A stretch of DNA of 16,352 nucleotides, from the NCBI RefSeq assembly GCF_910586915.1, contig NZ_CAJULN010000052.1:1-16352 (forward strand), read 5' to 3'. Within the stretch, counting starts at the first letter, position 1. Each line of letters begins with the position of its first letter. Both the position numbers and the translations under genes were made by a program. Shown here one piece after another: positions 1 through 6,516 of this stretch. The notes under the pieces are model-generated. The model saw only the letters and a program-made list of their open reading frames with translations. It did not search any database and was not told where the DNA came from. The DNA comes from an uncultured Bacteroides sp. (GTDB taxonomy: Bacteria; Bacteroidota; Bacteroidia; Bacteroidales; Bacteroidaceae).

Positions 1-67
1 CCATATTTCTGACTTATTAGTTGCAAATTATTGAGTAATAATCGGTTGTAAATACAAATGTAGAATA

Positions 68-241
68 TCAAATATCTATTCCTATCAAATTTAAAAAAGC
101 TAATATCCAACAAATTGTAAATAACCCGATAAGTATTGTTAGTACTAGAAGATCTCCATCATGTCTTTTGACACCAATTTGGGGAGAAAGAAATGGCTTA
201 ACTCCAATTTTAGAATCAAGAACTGTTGTTTCTATTTTCAT
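68..241 (-). CDS. Possible small single-pass membrane protein (57 aa), unrecognised
   Basis: I do not recognise this protein. An ATG on the minus strand opens a 57-residue frame ending in TGA. The N-terminal half is polar and contains the tetrapeptide IGVK twice (residues 12-15 and 22-25). From residue 31 to about 55 there is one strongly hydrophobic segment (LLVLTILIGL then FTICWILAFL) suited to a single transmembrane helix, preceded by a charged stretch KRHDGD. The bases before the ATG are A-rich, as at many Bacteroides starts, but no TAnnTTTG promoter box is visible between it and the RNA terminator about 50 nt upstream. It could be expressed by read-through from the upstream RNA. It might also be a chance frame, because the DNA is AT-rich and no homologue could be checked. 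Confidence 0.42.
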   Translation of the reverse strand: MKIETTVLDSKIGVKPFLSPQIGVKRHDGDLLVLTILIGLFTICWILAFLNLIGIDI

Positions 242-289
242 GATTTTTTTTATAAACTCACGTTGACCCCTAAAGTGAAGTTATATTAT

Positions 290-303
290 AAAAAAGAAAG
301 TGT
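290..303 (-). terminator. Poly-T end of the rod-shaped RNA
   Basis: On the minus strand the 3' half of the closing stem (ACACTTT, 303-297) is followed by C and then six T residues (295-290). This is the usual form of an intrinsic terminator, although the pairing partner lies about 180 nt away at 482-488 rather than in a local hairpin. Confidence 0.5.
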
Positions 304-530
304 GGAGTCGTCTGCTTATCTATCGGGAGGCTCTGGTAAACCTAAGGAACAAATAAACAATACCCCACACTTGTATAGATATGCACATGACAGCGCATAA
401 TGGAATACAAGTGATGAGTGTTATTGTTATCCCTGTTCCTTTTGAAATTTACCAGATTTCCCGAATAAGGATAAAAGCAAAACACTTTCATCTATTAATT
501 ATATGTAAAGTTGCACAACTACTTGTGACA
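290..530 (-). ncRNA. Long rod-shaped structured RNA, 6S RNA-like (candidate)
   Basis: The segment folds back on itself along nearly its whole length. Paired blocks in plus coordinates, from outside to apex, are 297-303/482-488, 314-320/470-478, 324-328/459-463, 333-340/448-455, 344-351/434-441, 356-362/422-428, 368-376/405-413 and 381-386/393-398, separated by small internal loops. The minus strand is favoured on three grounds. After the closing stem it runs straight into six T residues (295-290), as at an intrinsic terminator. One apical pair is G-U on the minus strand but an A-C mismatch on the plus strand. A perfect -7 box TATATTTG lies upstream at 537-544. The shape and core length of roughly 190 nt resemble 6S RNA, and the Rfam Bacteroidales-1 motif is a possible match from memory. 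The identity is inference; the fold is read directly. The 5' end at 530 is estimated from the promoter box. Confidence 0.62.
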
Positions 531-536
531 ACGTTG

Positions 537-544
537 CAAATATA
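537..544 (-). promoter_or_regulatory. -7 promoter box for the rod-shaped RNA
   Basis: The minus strand reads TATATTTG, a full match to the Bacteroides TAnnTTTG element. It lies just upstream of the structured RNA and would start transcription near 530. No TTTG sits at the usual 19-21 nt further upstream; the nearest TTG is at 572-570, 25 nt away. This box also lies past the end of the 610-984 gene, so it is not that gene's promoter. Confidence 0.5.
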
Positions 545-609
545 GACAATCTTTTGCAATATAACACTTCAAGGGCATTGTTTTTTGTTTTTAGCGTATA
601 AATTATTCG

Positions 610-984
610 CTAATAATCAATCTCATTTTCTATCAGTTCATCATCGCATTCATCTATTTGTGTATCGAAAACTTCCGATGGAAAAGTCATCTCATCTTCC
701 GGATCGGCAAGAAAATCATCCAAACGTTCGTTGAAATTATCTTCCGGGTAATAAGTGTTGGAACCATTTTTCTTCTTTTCTGTTTTCGGAAGAAGTTCAT
801 CTTCGTTGCTCAGTGAAGAAGAGGTGTATGAACAATTGTCGGAATCAGGATGAATGGACGAAGCATTCCTGTCAAGACTTCTCATTAACTCTTTCTGTGC
901 CAACTGGTCTTGATAAACAAAATAGCTAAAGACAACAACAAGGGTCGAGATACCTACGGTTCTGAATATCTTTTTTATTTTCAT
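610..984 (-). CDS. Small acidic protein with N-terminal membrane anchor, function unknown
   Basis: This 124-residue protein belongs to no family I recognise. It begins MKIKKIFRT, a basic N-terminus, followed by one hydrophobic segment at about residues 10-24, so it is probably a single-pass inner-membrane protein or has an uncleaved signal anchor. The remainder is polar and strongly acidic, rich in D, E, S and N, and without an obvious fold; the last 15 residues are almost all acidic. Its start is 24 nt after the stop of the WYL regulator on the same strand, with no promoter box between them, so the two are very likely co-transcribed. The TAG stop sits inside a small inverted repeat (TTAGCG at 591-596, CGCTAA at 608-613) that lacks a T tract. 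It could be a membrane partner or target of the regulator, but nothing in the sequence proves this. Confidence 0.75.
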   Translation of the reverse strand: MKIKKIFRTVGISTLVVVFSYFVYQDQLAQKELMRSLDRNASSIHPDSDNCSYTSSSLSNEDELLPKTEKKKNGSNTYYPEDNFNERLDDFLADPEDEMTFPSEVFDTQIDECDDELIENEIDY

Positions 985-1008
985 ATTTAGGAAATTGAAG
1001 TTCTATTT

Positions 1009-1920
1009 TTATGTATTCCTTTGCAATGCTTCCTCATATACTTTTCGGATACGTTCCCGAAGATGTAACGGCTTGATTACCGTAAGTGAGCTACTACGTG
1101 CGAGTAATGCCATGACAAAATCATTGGTAATACGGAGGCGCAATGTAATCCGGAATTCTATTTCGTTGTCTGCAATGATTTTCTGCGAATGGTGTAGAGG
1201 AACAGATTTTAAGAATCTGCCATCCAGCGCACTGTAACTCAATTCAATATCTTCTACGGGAATGTCCGGCTGGTTCCAGATGCCATAACTATCCTTGAAT
1301 AAGTCGTTTGCATCAATATCCATATCTCTCTTGAAGGTTTCTTCATAATAAATCCGGAGATTACGGATACAGTCTACGTTGAATGTTTTCAGCACGTTAT
1401 TATCGTAGGCGAGGAGATACCAGCGTTGCTGGTCTTCTTTCAGGTAATGGGGAAGAACTTTCTTTTCGCGCATTCTGCCTTCTTCGCGTACATATATATA
1501 ATCGAATGCTACCGGATGAGAGAATTTGATGGCCTTTATCAATGCCGGAAGGCATTCGGTGTCAGACGGACGGTGATGTTCGGCAAGGACATAAGTATGC
1601 AGATTGGATGTCTTATCTAAAGCATTCAGCAAATCGAAGTTCAGCAACAGGCGTTCATATTGCTCGTTAATCAGACTGTCCTCTTCATTGATATAATAGC
1701 CGCTCCGTTTTTTGTCAAAGCGGATGCAAATGCCGAACAAATCTTCTATATCTTTAAAATCACGTTGTATGGTCCGGATATCAACAGGCGTCGCGTCACG
1801 CTCTTCCATGCGAAGCCGCACATATTCCTCCAGCTCTTCACGCGGAACATAACGTTGCCTTTCTTTTAATTTGTTGATAATAACCAGCATTCGTTGTATG
1901 CCTTCCAATTTCTTTCCCAT
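1009..1920 (-). CDS. WYL-domain transcriptional regulator
   Basis: A 303-residue protein of the YafY/WYL family of cytoplasmic DNA-binding regulators. Residues 1-60 form the N-terminal helix-turn-helix region, with the typical segment VDIRTIQRDFKDIEDLFGI. Residues about 125-215 form the WYL domain, whose signature is plain as RWYLLAYD (W167, Y168, L169). Residues about 225-300 fit the C-terminal extension (WCX) found in such regulators. WYL domains are thought to bind ligands, possibly nucleic-acid fragments or nucleotides, and the family controls DNA-damage and phage-defence genes in several bacteria; the ligand and targets here are unknown. The ATG at 1920 lies about 30 nt after a TATCTTTG box on the minus strand. 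The gene is first in a two-gene unit with the acidic membrane protein and is divergent from the FetA-type gene. Confidence 0.92.
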   Translation of the reverse strand: MGKKLEGIQRMLVIINKLKERQRYVPREELEEYVRLRMEERDATPVDIRTIQRDFKDIEDLFGICIRFDKKRSGYYINEEDSLINEQYERLLLNFDLLNALDKTSNLHTYVLAEHHRPSDTECLPALIKAIKFSHPVAFDYIYVREEGRMREKKVLPHYLKEDQQRWYLLAYDNNVLKTFNVDCIRNLRIYYEETFKRDMDIDANDLFKDSYGIWNQPDIPVEDIELSYSALDGRFLKSVPLHHSQKIIADNEIEFRITLRLRITNDFVMALLARSSSLTVIKPLHLRERIRKVYEEALQRNT

Positions 1921-1948
1921 AGTCTGCTTTCTTTTGGATTTCTACCGG

Positions 1949-1956
1949 CAAAGATA
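1949..1956 (-). promoter_or_regulatory. -7 box for the WYL regulator unit
   Basis: The minus strand reads TATCTTTG. The predicted transcript start leaves a leader of about 25 nt before the ATG at 1920. A TTTTG is present upstream (1975-1971), but only 14 nt away, so there is no canonical -33 element. Confidence 0.5.
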
Positions 1957-2052
1957 ATGAGCTATGGCGACAAAACATGTCGTTCTGTCGAATTTATACA
2001 AAACCTCCCGCTTTTGTTTCCCATCGATATCCGAAAAGTCTTGTTTTTTATG

Positions 2053-2060
2053 TACTTTTG
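2053..2060 (+). promoter_or_regulatory. -7 box for the fetA-fetB-like operon
   Basis: TACTTTTG matches the Bacteroides -7 element and gives a leader of about 20 nt to the ATG at 2085. Its position inside the longer open frame that begins at 1977 supports the later start. No good -33 TTTG is seen. Confidence 0.5.
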
Positions 2061-2084
2061 GCGAGAATTTCAAGAGAACAAATC

Positions 2085-2705
2085 ATGCTACATATCAACA
2101 ACGCCTGCATAACCTTTGGGACGGAAGTGCTTTTTTCCGGTTTCAACCTGCGGCTGAAGCGGGGAGAGACCGCCTGTATCGTAGGTCAATCCGGTTGTGG
2201 AAAAACATCATTGCTGAATGCGGTGATGGGATTCGTGCCATTGAAAGAGGGAACCATCCGAGTGGGAGAAACATTACTCGGCATATCCACTGTCGATAAT
2301 GTCCGGCGCCAGATTGCGTGGATTCCGCAAGAGTTGGCGTTGCCGTTCGAATGGGTGAAAGAGATGGTCGCCCTACCGTTCGGGTTGAAAGTGAACCGTT
2401 CGGTTCCCTTCTCGGAAGCGAGGCTTTTTGCCTGCTTTGACGAATTGGGGCTGGAGCACGACTTATACACAAAGCGAGTAAATGAAGTTTCGGGCGGACA
2501 ACGGCAGCGCATCATGCTCGCAGTAGCCGCGATGCTCGACAAACCTCTCATCATCGTCGACGAACCGACTTCTGCCTTAGATGCCGGAACGACCGACAAA
2601 GTGCTCTCCTTCTTCCGGAGACAGGCAGAGAAAGGGACGGCCGTGCTTGCCGTGTCTCACGACAAAGATTTTGCCGCAGGGTGTCATTATGTAATAGAAC
2701 TATAA
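2085..2705 (+). CDS. fetA: ABC transporter ATP-binding protein, FetA (YbbL) type
   Basis: A 206-residue ATPase subunit of a small two-gene ABC transporter, working on the inner face of the cytoplasmic membrane. All nucleotide-binding motifs are intact: Walker A GQSGCGKT (34-41, K40), Q-loop Q82, signature SGGQ (136-139), Walker B LIIVDE (155-160), D-loop SALD (163-166) and H-loop H192. The frame is open back to 1977, but the ATG at 2085 (MLHINNACITFG) fits the family start, follows a promoter box directly, and avoids an extra 36 residues unlike the family. The neighbouring membrane subunit is clearly FetB-like; in E. coli FetAB has been linked to iron export and resistance to oxidative stress. 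The substrate here is inferred from that pairing only. Confidence 0.88.
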   Translation: MLHINNACITFGTEVLFSGFNLRLKRGETACIVGQSGCGKTSLLNAVMGFVPLKEGTIRVGETLLGISTVDNVRRQIAWIPQELALPFEWVKEMVALPFGLKVNRSVPFSEARLFACFDELGLEHDLYTKRVNEVSGGQRQRIMLAVAAMLDKPLIIVDEPTSALDAGTTDKVLSFFRRQAEKGTAVLAVSHDKDFAAGCHYVIEL

Positions 2706-2716
2706 AAACACATATT

Positions 2717-3511
2717 TTGGGAACAATCGACATATCCTATTATAACTTAGCCATAGGCTTGCTTCTGCTTGCCATTCCGTTTTTTTATCTGTGGAAATTC
2801 AAAACGGGGTTACTGAAACCTGCCGTAATCGGTACAGTGCGGATGATTATCCAACTGTTCTTCATCGGTATGTATCTGAAATATCTTTTTCTGTGGAACA
2901 ATCCCTGGATTAATTTCCTTTGGGTGATTATCATGATATTCGTGGCCGGACAAACAGCACTGGTACGTACACAGTTGAAAAGCAGCATTCTGCTGATTCC
3001 GATTACCGTCGGGTTTCTTTGCAGTGTCGTCCTGGTGGGACTCTATTTTATAGGCGTCGTTCTTCAGTTGGACAATATATTCAGTGCCCGATACTTTATT
3101 CCAGTCTTCGGTATTCTGATGGGGAATATGCTTTCGAGCAATGTCATCGCCTTGAATACTTATTACAGCGGCTTGAAACGCGAGCAACAGTTGTATAGAT
3201 ACCTGTTGGGAAACGGGGCGACCAGGCAGGAAGCCCAGGCGCCGTTTATCAGGCAGGCGATTATCAAATCGTTCAGTCCGCTCATTGCGAATATCGCGGT
3301 AATGGGGTTAGTGGCTTTTCCGGGAACGATGATTGGGCAGATTTTAGGCGGAAGCACGCCGAATGTTGCTATCAAATATCAGATGATGATTATGGTAATC
3401 ACCTTCACTGCCTCCATGCTTTCGTTGATGATAACCATTTCGCTGGCTTCGCGAAAGTCGTTCGACGTATACGGGAAGTTGCTGGAAGTATCGAAAGAGA
3501 CAAAAAAATGA
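2717..3511 (+). CDS. fetB: ABC transporter permease, FetB (YbbM, UPF0014) family
   Basis: A membrane subunit of about 264 residues with some six to seven hydrophobic segments. The family core is plain: KPAVIGTVRMIIQL (34-47), IPVFGILMGNMLSSN (128-142), LGNGATRQEAQAPFIRQAI (164-182) and LVAFPGTMIGQILGG (198-212). It partners the ATPase immediately upstream and the pair probably exports a metal, with iron as the E. coli precedent. The start is uncertain. No ATG is available near the N-terminus. TTG at 2717 gives MGTIDISYYNLAIG, matching the length of E. coli FetB; GTG at 2681 would add 12 residues and overlap the fetA stop. I prefer TTG from family length. The stop overlaps the ATG of the next small frame. 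Confidence 0.88.
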   Translation: MGTIDISYYNLAIGLLLLAIPFFYLWKFKTGLLKPAVIGTVRMIIQLFFIGMYLKYLFLWNNPWINFLWVIIMIFVAGQTALVRTQLKSSILLIPITVGFLCSVVLVGLYFIGVVLQLDNIFSARYFIPVFGILMGNMLSSNVIALNTYYSGLKREQQLYRYLLGNGATRQEAQAPFIRQAIIKSFSPLIANIAVMGLVAFPGTMIGQILGGSTPNVAIKYQMMIMVITFTASMLSLMITISLASRKSFDVYGKLLEVSKETKK

Positions 3512-3819
3512 CAGCAACCGACCGAATCTTTCAGATAGTAGCCGGAATATCCATACCGCATTTCTTTGTTACGGTGGAATTTTCGGCGTTGGGCAATGGG
3601 ACACCCCGGTACATTGAAGCCTTCTTGTATGAAAAGCATCAGACGATTCTTCAAGGCGCGAGCGGCCGTAAATTTATCTATCGGGAAGGAGGGTGGCGGT
3701 TGATTTTTACTTTTTTCCCTACGGATAGGGTCGTTGACGAACGGTATGCCCTCAAAAATAAAACTTGCTACCGCAGAAAATACCCGGAAAACGGGCAAAA
3801 CAATCCTTTTCAAGCATAG
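3508..3819 (+). CDS. Doubtful 103-aa ORF coupled to fetB
   Basis: The frame opens with an ATGA overlap on the fetB stop, the arrangement of translationally coupled genes, and runs 103 residues. I recognise no family. The product has no signal peptide or membrane segment and is rich in aromatic and basic residues towards its end (for example FTFFPTDRVVDERYALKN). The opposite strand is also open for 144 codons here, so an open frame alone is weak evidence. The segment leads directly into a tandem palindromic array and could be part of a dispersed intergenic repeat, or a decayed gene, instead of a working one. Confidence 0.3.
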   Translation: MTATDRIFQIVAGISIPHFFVTVEFSALGNGTPRYIEAFLYEKHQTILQGASGRKFIYREGGWRLIFTFFPTDRVVDERYALKNKTCYRRKYPENGQNNPFQA

Positions 3820-3828
3820 AAAAAAATA

Positions 3829-3960
3829 ATTTCACCGTAGGAAACGAGTGTTTCCATTGCATGATACGACCGTTTCCATTGCTTGAAACAGTAGTTCCCA
3901 TGCGAAGGAAACTATAGTTTCATACGGAAGAAACTACAGTTTCCTCCGTATGAAACAACT
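3829..3960. repeat. Tandem array of six ~22-nt palindromic units
   Basis: Six units start at 3829, 3850, 3872, 3894, 3917 and 3939. Each has the form GTTTC, 7-9 nt, GAAAC, 4 nt; unit 1 begins ATTTC, unit 2 has GATAC and unit 4 has GTTCC. The spacing is 21-23 nt, about two turns of the helix. The last two units together form a larger hairpin (3917-3956) in which 18 of 19 base pairs match around a 2-nt loop. The array lies between the end of the fetAB transcript and the end of the convergent lipoprotein gene. There is no T tract, so it is not an ordinary terminator, although it could block or stabilise transcript ends or bind a protein on one face of the DNA. Confidence 0.8.
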
Positions 3961-4010
3961 CATTCAACCGCATGAGTACAAAAACTCTCCCATATTAACT
4001 GGACTATTAT

Positions 4011-4424
4011 CTACTTTCCATTGACTTTTTCGTAGAAGCAACGGAGTTGGACAACCTGTTCTCCCGGTTGCACACATCCGCTTTCGAACATTTTCTCTGA
4101 GACCTGGAACTTCGCAAGATGGTGACGGATGTATTTTTCTGCGCCCAGTGATTGCTTTTTGACGAAAGATTTTAGAGAAACCTTTCCGTTTTCGTGGATG
4201 ACAACTCTGGCTTTGGTGGTGCGAAATCCCCATTGCTCACAGTTTTTCGTTTCCGCTTTGTCTATCCAAAAGATGGCAGTGGCTTTTACTGTATCGGCGA
4301 TACACTCTTCCTGGTTGTCGCTGCCCACATCTTTGGCAACTGAATTGTCATCGTTCCTGTTGGGTTTCAATTGGCAGGAAATGGTCAGAACGACCAATAG
4401 AAAATAAGACAAGATGGTTTTCAT
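4011..4424 (-). CDS. Small putative lipoprotein, function unknown
   Basis: A 137-residue protein with a lipoprotein-type leader: MKTILSYFLLVVLT is hydrophobic and is followed by ISC with the candidate lipidated cysteine at C17, so it is probably anchored in the inner or outer membrane. A short polar linker (18-40) precedes a compact domain of about 95 residues with cysteines at about 40, 61, 115 and 128 that could form disulfides in the periplasm. I cannot name the family with certainty; it resembles the short uncharacterised lipoproteins (DUF-type) common in Bacteroides. The ATG at 4424 follows a TAAATTTG box on the minus strand. It stands alone, divergent from the NIF3 gene and convergent with fetB. 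Confidence 0.8.
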   Translation of the reverse strand: MKTILSYFLLVVLTISCQLKPNRNDDNSVAKDVGSDNQEECIADTVKATAIFWIDKAETKNCEQWGFRTTKARVVIHENGKVSLKSFVKKQSLGAEKYIRHHLAKFQVSEKMFESGCVQPGEQVVQLRCFYEKVNGK

Positions 4425-4452
4425 TGTATTCGATAATTGATAGTGATGCCGA

Positions 4453-4460
4453 CAAATTTA
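4453..4460 (-). promoter_or_regulatory. -7 box for the lipoprotein gene
   Basis: The minus strand reads TAAATTTG; transcription would begin about 22 nt before the ATG at 4424. No -33 TTTG is visible. The box lies back to back with the plus-strand box at 4504-4511. Confidence 0.5.
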
Positions 4461-4503
4461 CTAAAAAAAGCGGGAAAGAAGCGGTGAATCCCTATTATTT
4501 TCT

Positions 4504-4511
4504 TATCTTTG
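4504..4511 (+). promoter_or_regulatory. -7 box for the NIF3/zinc-ribbon operon
   Basis: TATCTTTG gives a leader of about 15 nt before the ATG at 4532. It lies inside the longer open frame that begins at 4424 and so argues against that earlier start. Confidence 0.55.
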
Positions 4512-4531
4512 CAACCAAATTTTCTACCTAT

Positions 4532-5626
4532 ATGAAAATTAAGGAAATAGTAAGCGCCCTTGAACGATTCGCGCCTCTGCCATTGCAAGACGGATTTGAT
4601 AATGCCGGCCTGCAAATCGGATTGACAGAAGCGGAAGCAACAGGGGCTTTATTGTGTCTTGACGTTACCGAAGCGGTGCTGGATGAAGCAGTCGCGTTGG
4701 GCTATAACTTTGTCATATCGCATCATCCGCTTATTTTTAAGGGATGTAAGTCCATCATAGGCAGAGACTACGTGGAACGCTGCATCGTGAAAGCGATAAA
4801 GAATGACATTGTCATCTATTCGGCGCATACCAATCTGGATAATGCACACGGGGGAGTCAACTATAAGATAGCCGAGAAAATCGGATTGAAAAACCTGAAA
4901 GTTCTTGAACCTAAGGCAGACAGCTTGGTCAAGTTGGTGACATTTGTCCCTTATAAGCAAGCCGATGCCGTGCGCGAAGCATTGTTTGCTGCCGGTTGCG
5001 GATGCATAGGCGACTATGACTCATGCAGTTACAATCTGAAAGGAGAGGGGACTTTCCGGGCAAACGAAGGTACTCATCCTTTTTGTGGAACTGTCGGAGA
5101 GCTGCATCGCGAAGAGGAAGTGAGAATCGAAACCATCCTTCCTATATATAAAAAGGCGGAAGTCATAAGGGCGTTGCTGACTGCACATCCATATGAGGAA
5201 CCGGCCTTCGACTTGTATCCGTTGCAAAATGTATGGGCGCAGGCAGGCGCGGGAGTAGTAGGAGAGCTGGACGAACCGGAAGCGGAACTTGATTTCCTCT
5301 GCCGCATAAAGAACATCTTCGAAGTAGGTTGCGTGCGTCACAGCAACCTGACGGGCAGGAAAATACAAAAGGTAGCATTGTGCGGAGGTTTCGGAGCTTT
5401 CCTGCTTCCGAAAGCGATTCGGGCAGGCGCGGATGTTTTCATAACGGGAGAAATCAAGTATCATGATTATTTCGGTCACGAAGACGATATCCTCATGGCG
5501 GAAATCGGTCATTACGAAAGCGAGCAATATACAAAAGAAATTTTTTATTCCATAATTCGGGATTTATTTCCTAATTTTGCGCTCCAAATGAGCAGAGTAA
5601 ATACGAATCCCATAAAATATTTATAA
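4532..5626 (+). CDS. NIF3-family dinuclear metal-binding protein (DUF34)
   Basis: A 364-residue cytoplasmic protein of the NIF3/YbgI family, often annotated as GTP cyclohydrolase 1 type 2, although its true activity is unsettled. Metal-binding residues are visible: the paired histidines in SHHPLIF (H64, H65), D103 in SAHTNLD (98-103), and near the C-terminus H327 and E331 in GHYESEQ. Compared with the roughly 250-residue E. coli YbgI it carries a central insertion (about residues 130-235) of the kind seen in the longer bacterial forms, with a fold like PII/CutA. The ATG at 4532 (MKIKEIVSALERFAP) fits the family start and the promoter. The stop is 5 nt before the zinc-ribbon gene, a pairing that recurs in Bacteroidetes, so the two probably act together. 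Confidence 0.93.
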   Translation: MKIKEIVSALERFAPLPLQDGFDNAGLQIGLTEAEATGALLCLDVTEAVLDEAVALGYNFVISHHPLIFKGCKSIIGRDYVERCIVKAIKNDIVIYSAHTNLDNAHGGVNYKIAEKIGLKNLKVLEPKADSLVKLVTFVPYKQADAVREALFAAGCGCIGDYDSCSYNLKGEGTFRANEGTHPFCGTVGELHREEEVRIETILPIYKKAEVIRALLTAHPYEEPAFDLYPLQNVWAQAGAGVVGELDEPEAELDFLCRIKNIFEVGCVRHSNLTGRKIQKVALCGGFGAFLLPKAIRAGADVFITGEIKYHDYFGHEDDILMAEIGHYESEQYTKEIFYSIIRDLFPNFALQMSRVNTNPIKYL

Positions 5627-5631
5627 GTAAA

Positions 5632-6462
5632 ATGGCTAAAGAAGCAAAAAAAGAATCGAATGAGTTGACAGTAGAACAGAAATTGAAAACACTGTTCCAA
5701 CTGCAAACTATGTTGTCCAAGATTGACGAGATTAAGACGTTGAGAGGCGAACTTCCGTTGGAGGTGCAAGACCTTGAAGATGAGATTGCAGGTTTGAGTA
5801 CTCGTATCGAAAAAATCAAAGCCGAAGTAAGCGAGTTGAGAACTGCCATCTCCAGCAAGCGAGTAGAGATTGAAACTGCTAAGGCTTCGGTTGAAAAATA
5901 TAAATCACAACAGGACAACGTACGCAACAACCGCGAATATGACTTCCTGACCAAAGAAATCGAATTCCAGACACTCGAAATCGAACTTTGCGAGAAGAGA
6001 ATCAAGGAATACACGGCCGATAAAGAAAATAAAGAGGGGGAAGTAGTGAAGAATGAACAAATTCTGAACGAAAGACAAAAAGACCTCGAACAGAAAAAAA
6101 ACGAATTGGATGAAATCATCGCGGAGACCAAGCAGGAAGAAGAGAAGCTGAGAGACAAGGCGAAAGATTTGGAAACCAAAATCGAACCGCGTCTGTTGCA
6201 GTCATTCAAACGCATCCGCAAGAATTCGCGCAACGGATTGGGTATCGTATATGTACAGCGTGACGCTTGCGGCGGTTGCTTCAACAAAATTCCGCCTCAA
6301 AGACAATTGGATATCCGTTCGCGTAAGAAAGTAATCGTTTGCGAATATTGCGGACGCATCATGATTGACCCCGAATTGGCCGGTATCCAAATCGAGCATA
6401 AAGTAGAAGAAGCTCCGGCATCAACTACAAAAAGAGCAATTAGAAGAAAAACAGCCGAATAA
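5632..6462 (+). CDS. Coiled-coil protein with C-terminal C4 zinc ribbon
   Basis: A 276-residue cytoplasmic protein. Residues about 10-190 are almost entirely heptad-rich, charged helix (E, K, L and I) and form a long antiparallel coiled coil. A zinc ribbon follows, with cysteine pairs C213/C216 (CGGC) and C237/C240 (CEYC), and then a basic tail. This is the family annotated as putative zinc ribbon domain protein, with the chlamydial CT398 fold. Members have been proposed to bind nucleic acid or act as scaffolds, but no definite reaction is known. It begins 5 nt after the NIF3 gene and is the last gene of that operon. Confidence 0.92.
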   Translation: MAKEAKKESNELTVEQKLKTLFQLQTMLSKIDEIKTLRGELPLEVQDLEDEIAGLSTRIEKIKAEVSELRTAISSKRVEIETAKASVEKYKSQQDNVRNNREYDFLTKEIEFQTLEIELCEKRIKEYTADKENKEGEVVKNEQILNERQKDLEQKKNELDEIIAETKQEEEKLRDKAKDLETKIEPRLLQSFKRIRKNSRNGLGIVYVQRDACGGCFNKIPPQRQLDIRSRKKVIVCEYCGRIMIDPELAGIQIEHKVEEAPASTTKRAIRRKTAE

Positions 6463-6478
6463 ATCGTGCAGTCGATAT

Positions 6479-6516
6479 AGCGTCACTATCTTGAACAGGT
6501 AGTGACGCTTTTTTTA
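6479..6516 (+). terminator. Terminator of the NIF3/zinc-ribbon operon
   Basis: A perfect 10-bp stem (AGCGTCACTA at 6479-6488 with TAGTGACGCT at 6500-6509) has an 11-nt loop and is followed by seven more T residues to 6516. It touches the stop codon of the convergent HsdR-N gene at 6514. It would work for the plus strand only, because the minus strand has no T tract after the stem. Confidence 0.93.

Noticed and set aside
161..400. 79-codon open frame on the plus strand
   Set aside because: It runs through one arm of the structured RNA and opposes the better 57-codon minus-strand frame. Its product is low in recognisable structure and it has no promoter box.
1977..2084. Longer N-terminus for the FetA-type ATPase
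   Set aside because: The ATG at 2085 matches the family start and sits just after a promoter box that lies inside the extension.
3379..3813. 144-codon minus-strand frame opposite fetB and the small ORF
   Set aside because: It overlaps the conserved end of fetB on the other strand and lacks any family resemblance. I treat it as a shadow or part of a repeat.
3829..3960. CRISPR array
   Set aside because: The units are 22 nt with about 4 nt between palindromes. There are no spacers and no cas genes.
4424..4531. Longer N-terminus for the NIF3 protein
   Set aside because: The extension contains the promoter box at 4504-4511 and does not resemble the family; the ATG at 4532 fits.
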